From positions 868,001-932,000 of the forward strand of contig CBDDGV010000004.1 in the NCBI GenBank assembly GCA_965228005.1: a DNA stretch of 64,000 nt, given 5' to 3'. How positions within the stretch are numbered: the first letter of the stretch is position 1; every line of letters starts with the position of its first letter. Shown here piece after piece: positions 1-10,000 of this stretch. The position numbers and the translations under genes are program-made. This DNA is from JBCCXZ01 sp965228005 (GTDB lineage: Bacteria > Planctomycetota > Planctomycetia > Pirellulales > Lacipirellulaceae). The notes beneath the pieces are model-generated. The model was not told the origin of the DNA. It saw only the letters and a program-made list of their open reading frames with translations, and did no database searches.

Positions 1-2
1 CG

Positions 3-263
3 AACCGCGTGACGGGGATCGTCACCTACGACGAGGAGCCGGTGGGCGACGCGACCATCGCCGTTGTCGACGCCGAGGGGGCGGTGCTCGCCGAGCAGAA
101 GACTTCGGCGAACGGGCGGTTTGTGTTCCCCGAGATCCGGGTCGGCGACTACTCGGTGATGGCCGAGGGGCTGGCGCGGAACAAGGTCCGCCGGGCCGAG
201 GCGCCGGTGACCGTCACGGCCAAGCCCGCGCGGGTATCGCCGCTGGACCTGCAGCTGCGGTAG
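3..263 (+). CDS. C-terminal end of a carboxypeptidase-regulatory-like (Ig-fold) protein, partial
   Basis: The reading frame is open from the first base of the window, so the start lies upstream. The visible 86 or so residues contain the pattern of a carboxypeptidase regulatory-like/Cna-B beta-sandwich: a GIVTYDEEPVGDATIAVVD strand, then an 'SANGRFVFPEIRVGDYSVMAEG' type turn in which a default value is elaborated by 'G.F.F..I..G.Y.V'. Such domains usually decorate exported or surface proteins in planctomycetes and have no catalytic activity. The frame ends at a TAG at 261-263. I infer an exported structural or adhesion domain; the full protein and its other domains are outside the window. Confidence 0.6.
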   Translation, partial: NRVTGIVTYDEEPVGDATIAVVDAEGAVLAEQKTSANGRFVFPEIRVGDYSVMAEGLARNKVRRAEAPVTVTAKPARVSPLDLQLR

Positions 264-508
264 CGACAGCTCTAGCAGAGGAACTGACGCTAGCACTGCC
301 TGCGTCGATTCGCTAATCGCCGCGTTCTCTGCAACGGCAAGCTCTCCCTAGGCGTCAATTTCTGCCTAACCTGCTAAACCCGTTGCCCCGGCGGGTCGAT
401 GAAGGTGATGAGCGGGATCGTCTGCGCGCGGGGTCCGTGCGCGGCGTTCGCTCACTTTTCCGGTCCGGTCTTATCCGACAGCGCCGCCGCGGGCGGTATT
501 GAACGGCG

Positions 509-2239
509 ATGGTCTCCAGGCTGACGCGATCCGCAGCGAACTCGGCGAGGTGCCGGCTGGCTTTGTGCTTGCTGGTCTTGGCCTCGGGTTGCGCGACTCC
601 GCCTCAGCAGCAGCAGGGGCCGCTGCCGACCAGCGCGGAGGCGGCTGACCACACGATCGTCGCGATCGCGGCTCCGCGCGGCCCGGGTATGACCCTGCCG
701 GAGTTCTTGGGCATCAAAGCGCTGTGCAACGGCGTGCGCGGGTTGGCGGGACGGCTGCTGAGCCGATTGGGGAGCCGGTTCCCCGGGCTGGAGCCGAGGC
801 CGCCGCTCAAGCCGATCACCGACCCCGAGAACCTCGAGTCCGACAACCCGGCGGTGAAGAGCGCCGCGGAGGCGAAGAGCGAGGAAGACCAGGCCGCGCA
901 GAAGGTGAAAGCGATCCGCTACCTGGGCACGCTCGGGTGCGATGGTTGCTACCCGGGCGTGGAAGAGGCGTTGCTGGCGGCATTGGACGACTGCACTGAA
1001 AGCGTCCGCTACGAGGCGGCCCGCGCGTTGTATCTCAAGTCGGGCTCGCCCTGCTGCATGTGCAAGTCGACGGCTTGCTGCAGCAACGCGACGCTCAAGA
1101 AGCTCGACCAGGTAGCCAACGGTCGCGACGAGCAGGGCTGCTACGAGGAGGCGTCTGCCCGGGTGCGCCGCATGGCCCGGCTGGCGATGCGGGGCTGCGG
1201 CGGGCCGGTGTACATCGCCGAGGACGTGCCGCAGGAAGGCCCGAGCAGCGCCGACCTGCCCGCCCCCGAGGGGGCGGCCCAAGCGCCCGCGGCGGCCGGC
1301 GCGCAAACCACCGCCGCCGCAGAAGCCGCGTTCGAGGAGACATCGATCCTGGTGGACCGCGTGCTCCCGCCGGGCGGCGGCGTGGCCGTCGAACCGGGGC
1401 CGGACCCGGTCGTGTTGGCGCGGGTCAACGGCGAGCCGGTTTACGACTACCAGGTGGCGCGGAGCATCCGTGACCGCACTAACTCGGTGAATCAAGAAGG
1501 CAAAGAGGAGCTAATCGGTTCGCGGCGCGAGCTGGCGATCCGGGCGCTGGAGAGCGTCATCGAGAAGAAGCTCATCGTGCAGGCGGCGCGGTCGCGGATG
1601 TCGCAGGGGGATTCTTCTCTGAGCCTGTTCTTCGATGAGGTCACGCCGGTGGTCTCCGGCGAGGACCCCGCCGCGGAGGTTGCGCCGCGGGTCGTGCAAG
1701 CCTTGGTGCAAGAGGCGGTGGGCGACGAGGCGGCGATCAGCAAGGTGGAGGTAGCGCAGTACTACCAGCAGAACGCGGCCGCGTTCCACGCCGATGCGGC
1801 GGTGCGTTACGAAGTGATCAGCATCCCGTACAGGCCAGAGACGCAAGAGGCGTCGCGGGCGCTGGCCGAGCACCTGCAGAGCCGCGCGTTGGGCAAGCCC
1901 TCGACGGTGCCGGACGACGCCGACTTTTCTGCTGCCAGGAGGCGGGTTGTGGAGTGGGTCTCCTACAATGCCGTAGAGCCGGCCGGGCTTCGCGACGCTC
2001 TGCGAGCTACGCGGGTGGGCGGCGTGGCGCCGGTGGTGGAAACGGAGAACGCCTTCTTGGTGGCCCGGGTGCTTGCGAAGCGGCCCGATGGCCCGAAGCC
2101 TTTGGAGACCGTCGAGAGCGAGATCCGCGCGACCCTGAAGACCGAGAAGGCGCACCGCGCCGAAGCGCAGTACCGCCAGCGACTGTGGCGCGAGGCGGAG
2201 GTGTGGACCGTGTTCGGCCCGTTGCGGTCGGCGGAGTAG
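509..2239 (+). CDS. Lipoprotein with Cys-rich HEAT-like region and SurA/parvulin-like C-terminal half
   Basis: The 576-residue product starts at ATG 509 with a basic N-terminus, a hydrophobic run and the lipobox LASGC near residues 24-28, so it is probably a lipoprotein. Residues about 135-235 look like a HEAT repeat (AIRYLGTLGCDGC... SVRYEAARALYL) but are loaded with cysteines (C144, C147, C162, C182, C183, C185, C190, C191, C211, C230). An Ala/Pro-rich linker follows. From about residue 300 the sequence resembles SurA-type chaperone/PPIase proteins: 'VLARVNGEPVYDYQV', an 'AIRALESVIEKKLIVQAA' helix, and a C-terminal helix tail rich in Arg and Glu. No clear parvulin active site can be claimed. 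It is followed after 12 bases by the caspase-like/VWA gene, suggesting co-transcription. A role in envelope protein folding is inference. Confidence 0.7.
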   Translation: MVSRLTRSAANSARCRLALCLLVLASGCATPPQQQQGPLPTSAEAADHTIVAIAAPRGPGMTLPEFLGIKALCNGVRGLAGRLLSRLGSRFPGLEPRPPLKPITDPENLESDNPAVKSAAEAKSEEDQAAQKVKAIRYLGTLGCDGCYPGVEEALLAALDDCTESVRYEAARALYLKSGSPCCMCKSTACCSNATLKKLDQVANGRDEQGCYEEASARVRRMARLAMRGCGGPVYIAEDVPQEGPSSADLPAPEGAAQAPAAAGAQTTAAAEAAFEETSILVDRVLPPGGGVAVEPGPDPVVLARVNGEPVYDYQVARSIRDRTNSVNQEGKEELIGSRRELAIRALESVIEKKLIVQAARSRMSQGDSSLSLFFDEVTPVVSGEDPAAEVAPRVVQALVQEAVGDEAAISKVEVAQYYQQNAAAFHADAAVRYEVISIPYRPETQEASRALAEHLQSRALGKPSTVPDDADFSAARRRVVEWVSYNAVEPAGLRDALRATRVGGVAPVVETENAFLVARVLAKRPDGPKPLETVESEIRATLKTEKAHRAEAQYRQRLWREAEVWTVFGPLRSAE

Positions 2240-2251
2240 TCGCCCGACCTG

Positions 2252-5200
2252 GTGATGAACGACTTTGGGAGTCTCGGCTGGCGACCGACGCCGGCGGAGG
2301 GTTTGCAAGCCATGAACGTACCCAACGCCGACCCGCTGCGGCTGCCCTGGTGGTTCTCTACGAACTGGCGGGGGTCCTCCGGCGGCAGCGTCGGAAAAGC
2401 CGATCGCCGGTGGCAGCAGGGCGGCGCCAACCTGCCGTTGGAGAAGCTCCGCAAGCGGCGCCGCCGGCGGCGTGACTACGGCTTCCTTGCGGCGCTCGTG
2501 ACCGGCCTGTTGGTCGCCGGGTTTATCTACGCACTGCTGCTGAGCTCGCAGCGGCTCACGGTGGTGGCCCTGGTGGACGCCGAGTACGGCCCGGAGTTTC
2601 CACCCAACGCGTGGGCCATGGAAGACCTCGACAAGCTGAAGCTGCTGAGCGAGGAGCGGACGATCGACGTCGTCGACCTGAGCGTCCCGAAACGCACGCG
2701 GGCCGCGGCGATCACGGGGCTGCGGCAGGAACTCGACCGACTCACCGCCGAGGGGAGCCGCCGGAGCTCGCTGGTGGTGTATATCAGCATGCACGGCGCA
2801 TCCGACCGTGGGGCGGCGTGCCTCATTCCGAACGGCGCTTCGCCGTTGGACCCGACCACCTGGCTGCCGGTCGAAGAAGTGTTCCGTCTGATCGGGCAGC
2901 ACACCCCGGCGGGCATGAAGAAGGTGGTGGTGTTCGACGCGGCCCGGCGGCTGGTTTCCTTCGAAACGGGCACGCTGGCGAACACCTTCCACGGCGACGT
3001 GGAGCGGGCGCTGAAGAGTGCCGACGTCCCCAACCTGGCGGTGCTCACCGCGCTCTCCCCGGGGCAGCGGTCCTGGGCTTCTCGTGAGCTCTGCGGGTCG
3101 GCGTTCGGCACGGCGTTCGTGCGGGCGCTCGCCGGCGACGCCGACAAGGCCTCCGCCGGGGGCAACGGCGACGGGGTTGTGTCCTTGGGCGAGCTCCGTG
3201 GCTGGACCGCAAAGTCTGCTTCGGCGTGGTCGCGGCACTACCGGGCGAGCCGGATGACCGCCGAGTTGTTCGGGGGCGACGGGCAGTGGAAGCTGTGCCA
3301 GGAATTGGAGTCCGCGTCACGCCGCCGGTTGGGCGAGCGTTTGAAGGCGGTCTCGCCAGAGGCCCCGGCGGTCACAAGCGACGAAGTCGATGCGCTGTGG
3401 GGTCGTCTGCAAGCCGAGCTGCCCTCGGGCGTGCTGGCCTACAACCCGGAACTTGTGAGCCGCTCGTTGCGCGAGCTGCTCTGGTTGGAAGCGGCGGCGG
3501 ATTCCGGCCGCGCCTACACGAAGGCGACGCGGCGGGTCGCCAATCGGCTCACGAGCACACTCGCTGCGAAGCCCGCGGCCGACCCGGCCGAGGGTGCTGG
3601 CCCCGATTGGGAACGGTTCACCCGTACCAGCCTCGCCCTCCCGAAGCGGGTTGCCCTGCACGACCTGCCGCTATCCAGGCTGTTCGGCAGGCAGCCGACC
3701 GCCGACGATCGGGCGCTGAGCGAGACGCGTCGCGCGGCAATCTACGAGGCGCTTGCCTCGCGCCAACAAGAAACCAACGCAGAACTCTACACGACGCTTT
3801 CGAGCGCCCGCGGAGCGCTCGGTGAGGCGTGGGCTCCCCAAGACCCACGTGTGTTCCGGTACCTCGAAGCTTCGCTCCAGGCGGCCAACGACGCACTGCT
3901 GTTGGCGGAAGACAACTTCTTGGTGGGGTCGCCGGCCGCTCTCAAGCAGAGCGAGGAGCACCTCGCTACCGCGTCGGCACGGTTGCGGGCTATCGAACAG
4001 CGGTCGCGGCTCTTGGCCGAGGCGCTCGCCGCCCGTGATCGTTGGCGGGTGCTGCTTCCCGGCTACGCCGAGTGGGCGGTGCGGCCGATCGGCGATTCCG
4101 CGCTTGCCGGGGTGGCGGACGCCTTCATCAACGACACGCTGCTGCCGTTGGCGGGGTCGCTCAGTGAGCTGGACAAGGCGCTGCTCTCGGCAGGAGCGGC
4201 GGACGGGGAGCTCTCCGAATTGCTAAGCGGCATCAGTCTTTTGGGCGGGAAGGTCGAAGCGACCTGGAGCGACGAGGCTGACGAGCTGCTCGCGCTCGGC
4301 GAAGATTCGCCACTCGCATGGCGGCGGCTGGACAACCTGCTCGCCGCGCCGGTGCAGGACCCCGCGACGCGCAAGAAGCTCCGCGAAGAGCGGGGCCGGG
4401 TGATGAGGCGTTTGGCGGCGACTCAGCCGGAGGCACGTTCTGCGGGCGGCTCGACTTCGGAGAAGGCGGGAGAGCCCTACCCCGACCGCGCGGCGACGGC
4501 CTGGCGGTCGCACCCGCTTGCCGCGATGCTCTCGCCGATCCTGGCTAGTGCCTCGGAAGATCGGGAGTCGGCCACCGAAGGCTCCTTGGCGACTCTGGAA
4601 CAGTCCATCCGCGAAGCTCTCGTTCGGGTAACGACCGATGCAACGGGGGAGAAAGCAGAGGGTTCCGAGGAGCAGGACGAGGCTGCTCAGGAGCCAGCCG
4701 TCCGTTTGGTGCAGCAAGACGCCGAGGCCCGGCTCGCTGCGCCGCTTGCGGGGTTCGCTTCACAACGGTCGGTCGCCGAGCAGCTGCTCAGGAGCAGCCT
4801 GCACGTCCTGCTGCTGGCCCACGCGGAGCGGAGCCTCGACGAGTTCCTGGGGCCTTACCCGGGTGAGTCGTCGCCGTTCTTCGCCGTCGCCTGCCGAGAC
4901 TACCTGAAGGCGGCGGGCCACCTAGCGTCCGGCCTCGAAAGCGACGCGCACCGCGTGAAGATCGAGCGGCGGCTGAAAGCGCGCACCGCGGCCGCCAAGG
5001 ACGGGGTTGCCACGGTTGCCGACAACGCGCTGCTGGTCGACTGGGCGGAAGGCGTGCAGACGCAGGTGACGCTGTCGGCCGGCGATCCTAGCGGTTCGCT
5101 GCCGTCGGGAACCGCGGCCGTTCTGATCCAAGACCCCGCGACCCGTCGGGTGATGCAGGTGAGCCCCGAGCCGCTCGCCTTGCCGCTGGGTTCTGGCGAC

Positions 5201-7048
5201 GCGGGGCCGGCGCGGTATGGGTTCCAGATCTCCGGGTCGGACCTGCCGAAGGCCGACCTGCCGCTGCAGGCCGTCGCGTTCTTCCGGGGCAACCGGTTCG
5301 CCGACCCGTTCCTGGTCCGCTCGCTAAGCGGTTACGAGGTGGACCGGACGATCGATCCGTTTGTGCCGCCGACGGTCAGCCTGCGTGCGAAGCGTTCGAG
5401 CCGGGTTTCCGTGGTGTTCGTGTTGGACTGTTCGCACAGCATGAGCGAGCCCATCGCGGTGGAGTCGCCCACCGGGGCCGCGACCGTGGAGCGGTTCGCC
5501 GCGGCCCGCGGGGCGCTGCTGGCGATGCTCGACGAGTTCGCCCAGACCCGCGGCGCCAATGCGGGGCTGCTCCTCTACGGGCACCGCGCGGGCTGGAACA
5601 TCGACAAGCCGCGGCAGATGCTGCTGCAGGAGGCCTACCTCGGCGAGATCCCCGACGAGCTGCTGCCCAGCGAGGACGTGGAGACGGTCCTGCCGCTCGG
5701 CCGCTTCAACGAGGCGATGAACGCGCAGCTCGAAGCGCTGCTCGAGTCGGTGAAGCCGTGGGGTGAGACGCCGCTGTACCTGGCCATGACGCGGGCGTTG
5801 CAGTCGTTCGACCCGCAGGACAACTCGGCGCGGGCCATCGTGGTAATCACCGACGGGGCCAACTACCAGTTCAACGCGCCGTCGCCGACATCGCTCGATG
5901 ATGTCGTAGCTGCGTGGTCGTCGAACCAGACGCCCATCCACATCGTGGGCTTCGGCCTGGATGAGGACGCGTCCGGCGCGGCGGGCGACTTCCGCCGGAT
6001 CGCGGACCAGTCTGGCGGGAGCTACGCCAGGGTGGACAACGCCGCCTCGCTGCTGGAGACACTGCGTTCTCGGCTGGGGTCGGGGGGCTTCCGCGTCTTG
6101 GGGCCCAGCGGGGCGGTCCTCGCCGAGGGAGACGTCGGCGAGCGGCTCGTCGCGGTTGGCGCCCGGCCCGGCGACGGGATCACCGTGGCGTGGGACAACC
6201 TTGCTGCCTCGGCCACGGTCCGGGGCGGAGAGGCGTTCGACCTGCGGGTGACGGGCGGCGGGTCGGCGATTGGCTCGGCGACCTACGCGCCGGGCAGGAC
6301 CGTGTTTGCCCCGCTGGAACGCGGCTTCGGGGGGCCGCCGGCGGCGGCGAAGCTCGGCGTGCACCGCACCCGGCGTGTCGGCGGCGCGGCGGAGTTTGTG
6401 GTCTCTCTGCAGAGAGACCAGAGCGGCATCTCCGATCAACCGGCCGAGGCTTGGGTTGAGATCACGCCCCAGGGCGAGGCGGGCAGCCCGACCGCGGCGC
6501 CCGCGTACACGTACTACGACCCGGTGTTCGAGCCCTCGCAGCCCGTGCCGCTGCTGAAGCTGCGGGCCGACGATTGGCCGGAGGGAGCTTCTACGGCCGC
6601 GGTCCGCGCGTGGTTCCGCTGGGAAGCGTCGCCCGTGACGGCGCGGCTGAGCACCGGGGCCGCGATGGCCGCGGGCTCCGGCGCGACGGTCCCGGGCGTG
6701 GAGGACGTCGTCTGCAAGGTGCGGGTGCGTCCCGCCGACGACTCGGGGCGGCTGCTGCGTGTGGCGGTGGAGTGCCGTCACGGCCCGGGAGCCGTCCGGG
6801 CGAACGGCTTGAAGGTCGACCTGCGGCCCGAGCCGGTGCGGATCCAGCGGAGGATCGACGAGCGGAACCGCGTCAGCCTGCACGTGTTCTTCGTGGAGGC
6901 TCAACTCGCCGAGGTCCGGGAGGGCGCCCTCTTGTTCACGGACCGCACGACCGCGCACCGCGACGCGTTGCAGGTCAGTCAGCCGGTTGTGGTCCCGGTG
7001 CCGCGCGAGGAGGAGTTCCTGCAACTCCGTTCGGCCCGAGGCCGGTAG
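2252..7048 (+). CDS. Large membrane protein: caspase-like domain lacking catalytic Cys, plus VWA domain
   Basis: The product has 1,598 residues from GTG 2252 (an in-frame ATG follows immediately). A single membrane helix is seen at about residues 76-97. Residues about 100-340 have the shape of a C14 caspase-like domain: strand VVYISMHG with His181, strand KVVVFDAARR with Asp229, and a later 'LTALSPGQRSWAS...FGTAFVRAL' segment typical of caspase homologues. The nucleophile position after DA is Ala231, so peptidase activity is unlikely. A long helical region follows. A VWA domain begins near residue 1050 with the MIDAS motif DCSHS at 1059-1063 and later VVITDGAN. The C-terminal third is beta-rich. 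It sits 12 bases after the lipoprotein gene, and its last 74 bases overlap the convergent WD40 kinase gene. Function is unknown; a scaffolding or sensing role at the membrane is inferred. Confidence 0.75.
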   Translation: MMNDFGSLGWRPTPAEGLQAMNVPNADPLRLPWWFSTNWRGSSGGSVGKADRRWQQGGANLPLEKLRKRRRRRRDYGFLAALVTGLLVAGFIYALLLSSQRLTVVALVDAEYGPEFPPNAWAMEDLDKLKLLSEERTIDVVDLSVPKRTRAAAITGLRQELDRLTAEGSRRSSLVVYISMHGASDRGAACLIPNGASPLDPTTWLPVEEVFRLIGQHTPAGMKKVVVFDAARRLVSFETGTLANTFHGDVERALKSADVPNLAVLTALSPGQRSWASRELCGSAFGTAFVRALAGDADKASAGGNGDGVVSLGELRGWTAKSASAWSRHYRASRMTAELFGGDGQWKLCQELESASRRRLGERLKAVSPEAPAVTSDEVDALWGRLQAELPSGVLAYNPELVSRSLRELLWLEAAADSGRAYTKATRRVANRLTSTLAAKPAADPAEGAGPDWERFTRTSLALPKRVALHDLPLSRLFGRQPTADDRALSETRRAAIYEALASRQQETNAELYTTLSSARGALGEAWAPQDPRVFRYLEASLQAANDALLLAEDNFLVGSPAALKQSEEHLATASARLRAIEQRSRLLAEALAARDRWRVLLPGYAEWAVRPIGDSALAGVADAFINDTLLPLAGSLSELDKALLSAGAADGELSELLSGISLLGGKVEATWSDEADELLALGEDSPLAWRRLDNLLAAPVQDPATRKKLREERGRVMRRLAATQPEARSAGGSTSEKAGEPYPDRAATAWRSHPLAAMLSPILASASEDRESATEGSLATLEQSIREALVRVTTDATGEKAEGSEEQDEAAQEPAVRLVQQDAEARLAAPLAGFASQRSVAEQLLRSSLHVLLLAHAERSLDEFLGPYPGESSPFFAVACRDYLKAAGHLASGLESDAHRVKIERRLKARTAAAKDGVATVADNALLVDWAEGVQTQVTLSAGDPSGSLPSGTAAVLIQDPATRRVMQVSPEPLALPLGSGDAGPARYGFQISGSDLPKADLPLQAVAFFRGNRFADPFLVRSLSGYEVDRTIDPFVPPTVSLRAKRSSRVSVVFVLDCSHSMSEPIAVESPTGAATVERFAAARGALLAMLDEFAQTRGANAGLLLYGHRAGWNIDKPRQMLLQEAYLGEIPDELLPSEDVETVLPLGRFNEAMNAQLEALLESVKPWGETPLYLAMTRALQSFDPQDNSARAIVVITDGANYQFNAPSPTSLDDVVAAWSSNQTPIHIVGFGLDEDASGAAGDFRRIADQSGGSYARVDNAASLLETLRSRLGSGGFRVLGPSGAVLAEGDVGERLVAVGARPGDGITVAWDNLAASATVRGGEAFDLRVTGGGSAIGSATYAPGRTVFAPLERGFGGPPAAAKLGVHRTRRVGGAAEFVVSLQRDQSGISDQPAEAWVEITPQGEAGSPTAAPAYTYYDPVFEPSQPVPLLKLRADDWPEGASTAAVRAWFRWEASPVTARLSTGAAMAAGSGATVPGVEDVVCKVRVRPADDSGRLLRVAVECRHGPGAVRANGLKVDLRPEPVRIQRRIDERNRVSLHVFFVEAQLAEVREGALLFTDRTTAHRDALQVSQPVVVPVPREEEFLQLRSARGR

Positions 7049-10000
7049 CGGCCGCCGGCCACAGGACGCCGCGGCCGTCTTGGCCCGCGGTGGCGAGGGT
7101 TTTGCCGTCGGGCGAGAAGCCGACCGAGTTGACGCCGCCGGGGTGGGCCTCGTACGAGAGCATCTCTTTCCCGCGGCGCCAGTCCCACAGCTTCACGAGC
7201 CCTCGGCGGCTGCCGGTGACGATCCGGTTGCAGGATTCATCTTGCGAGAACGCCACGGCGGTGACCGGCGTGCCGTGGCCCAGCAGCTGGTAGAGTTGGG
7301 TCCCGTCGGCGGCGTCCCAGACGATGACCGACTTGTCGTCGCTCGCGGTTGCCAGGTAGCGTCCCTCCGGACAGAAAGCGACGGCGTTCACGCCGCCGCG
7401 GTGTCCTTGGAGCACGCCGTGCGGAAGGACTTCGCCCGACTGAGCGTCCCAGAGCCGCACGACCCCGTCGGCCCCGGCGGTGGCGATGGTCGAGCCGTCC
7501 GGGTGGATGTCGGCGCCGAGGACCCGCGACGGGGTCTTGAGTGTGAGCAGCACCGACTGGGCGGCGGCGTCCCAGACGCATGCCGAGCCGTCGTCGCTGG
7601 CGGTCAATACCCGCGCGGCGTCCTGGGGGAAGAACAGGGCCGCGTTGATCGGCGCCGCGTGTTGGCCGGCTAGCTTGGTGCGGACCTTGCTGGTTTCGAG
7701 GTCCCAGATCTTGGCGGCGTTGTCCCAGCCGCCCGTGACTGCCGAGCGGAGGTCGTCTGCGATGTGCGCGGAAGAAACCACGCGGTGCGATCCCAGCTCG
7801 ACGATGCGTTCGCCCGATTCGATCGCCCAGACCTGGGCGCGGTCGGCGCCGACGGTGGCCACGTGCTGGCCGTCCGGCAGGAACGCCGCGGCCCACAGGT
7901 TCAGGCCGGACCGGCCGTCGCCGAGGTCGAGGAAACCCCCGTCCTCGGCCGGGCCCGCCTTCTCACGCAGGGTGGACATGTCCCAGAGCCGGACGCGGCT
8001 GCTGCTGCTGTTGACGGTCAGCGCCAGGTCGCCCGCCGGCGAGACGTCGACCCAGTTCACGCCGTCGCCGTCGGTTCCGATCGTTCCGACGACCTCGGCG
8101 CGTTCGAGGTCCCAGACGCGCGTTTCGGCCCGCTCTTGCCAGCCGCAGCTGGTGACGAGCCGCTTGCCGTCTGGGGTGATGGCGATGGAGTTGACCCACT
8201 GCGGGTGGCGCAGGACCAGCCCGCGCAGTTCGTCGCCCGAGCCGACGTCCCACTGCGCGACGGTCTTGTCGCCGCTGGCGGTGAGCAGGCGGGAGCCGTC
8301 GGGCGTGAAGACGGCGGAGGTGATCCGCCGGTTGTGTCCTCTGAGTACGTGGGTCTGCTCCCAGCCCGCGGGCGTGTGCCGGTAGAGGACGCCCACGCCT
8401 TCGGAATCGCCCGCGAAGAGCTGCCCGCCATCGGCGGAGAACGCCGCTACGGAGACCTCGCCCTCGCCTTCATGGCCGAGGCTCTCCTGGAGCGCCCCGT
8501 CGTCGGGGTTGTGCACGCGGAGGGCGCCGTCTGTGCTGCCGGTCGCCAACCACCGTCCGTCGGGGGAGACCGCCACGACCGAGCCGCCGCCCACGTCGCG
8601 GATGACGTAGTCCTCGGCCCCGACGGCGATGTCCCAGACGCGGAGCGTGCCGTCGGCCGCGGCGGTCGCAACGCGGCGGCCGTCGGGCAGCGCCACGGCC
8701 TGCGTGGCGAGGAACTCGTGCCCCTCGCGGAGCTCGAGCACCGGGTCGTCGCCGTCGACCGGCCAGACCATGGCGGTGTTGTCGCGGCTGGCGGTGATCA
8801 CCCGCCGCCCGTCCGGCGAGAAGGCGATCGTGAGCACCGCGTCGCTGTGCCCGACGAGCGTCTCGGCGCCGATGATGCGTTGCTCCGCGTAGTTCTCGGG
8901 CCGCCAGGTGCGGGCCCAGTTGTCGTGGCCGCCGGAGGCGACCAGCCCGCCGGCGGGCGAGCTCGCGACGGCGCGGACCCAGCTGCCGTGGCCCCGCATG
9001 GTGTTCAGCAGCAGGCCATCGGCGGGCTTCCAGAGGCGGACCGTGTTGTCGTCGCCGCCGCTGACGAGGAGTCCTGCGGGCGTGAACGCCAGGGCGCGGA
9101 CCTCGCCGTTGTGGCCGGCAAGCGGGTTGGAGCTCTGCGACGCCACGGCTTCGCCCTCGACGAGGGCCTCGATGTCGATCTGTTCCAGCGTCGCTGGGTT
9201 CCAAGTGAGGAGGTTCCGGTCGGGGTTTCCGCTGGCGGTGACGACGAAATCGCCGCTGGGGGCGTAGGCCGCGGCGTAGACGGGGCCGTCGTGGCCGCGG
9301 AACTCGTTCACGGCAATGAACTGGGAATCAACGCCGAGCTGCTTCTGCCAAAGGACCGCTTTGCCGTCTTGGCCCGCGGTGACGATCTGGTCGCCGTCCG
9401 GAGAGAACGCGGCATCCCAGACCCACCAGTTGTGGCCCAGCAACACCTGCTTGGCCGCCCAGTCTTCCGCGGTCCAGAGACGCGCCGTGCGGTCGAGCGA
9501 TGTCGTGACCAGCAGCGAGCCGTCCGGGGAGAACCGGATGCTGAGGACGCCTTCCTCGTGGCCCTCCAGTTGGGCGACCTCTTCGCCGGTGGAGACCGAC
9601 CAGACGCGGACGACCGGATCGTTCGCGCCGGTCAGCAAGAGCTCGCCGTCCGGTGAGAAGGCGACCGCGTTCACGCGCTTGCCGTGGCGGAGGACCAGCG
9701 GGTTGGCTTCGCCCGAAGAGCGGTAGACGCGGACTTCGCCTTCTTGCGTGCCGATCGCGAGGCGCCCGCCGTCTGGCGAGTAGGCCACGGCGTCGACCGG
9801 TGCGGAAAGCGAGTAGCTCGCGGTGGCCTGCTGGCAGAGGTATCTGAGCCGGGCCCACTCCCAGCCGCGGTGCTCCGAACCCGCCAGGTTGTCGAGGATG
9901 CGTCGCGCCTCGGTGAAGGCGTTGGCCGCGATCTTCTCGTCCGCCAGCCCGATCTGCGCGAGGTACGACTCGTACTCCTTCTCACGGCCGGCGGCGACGG

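Noticed and set aside
7764..9656. Long open plus-strand frame opposite the WD40 region
   Set aside because: Repeats of the WD40 gene generate it; no start signal or domain.
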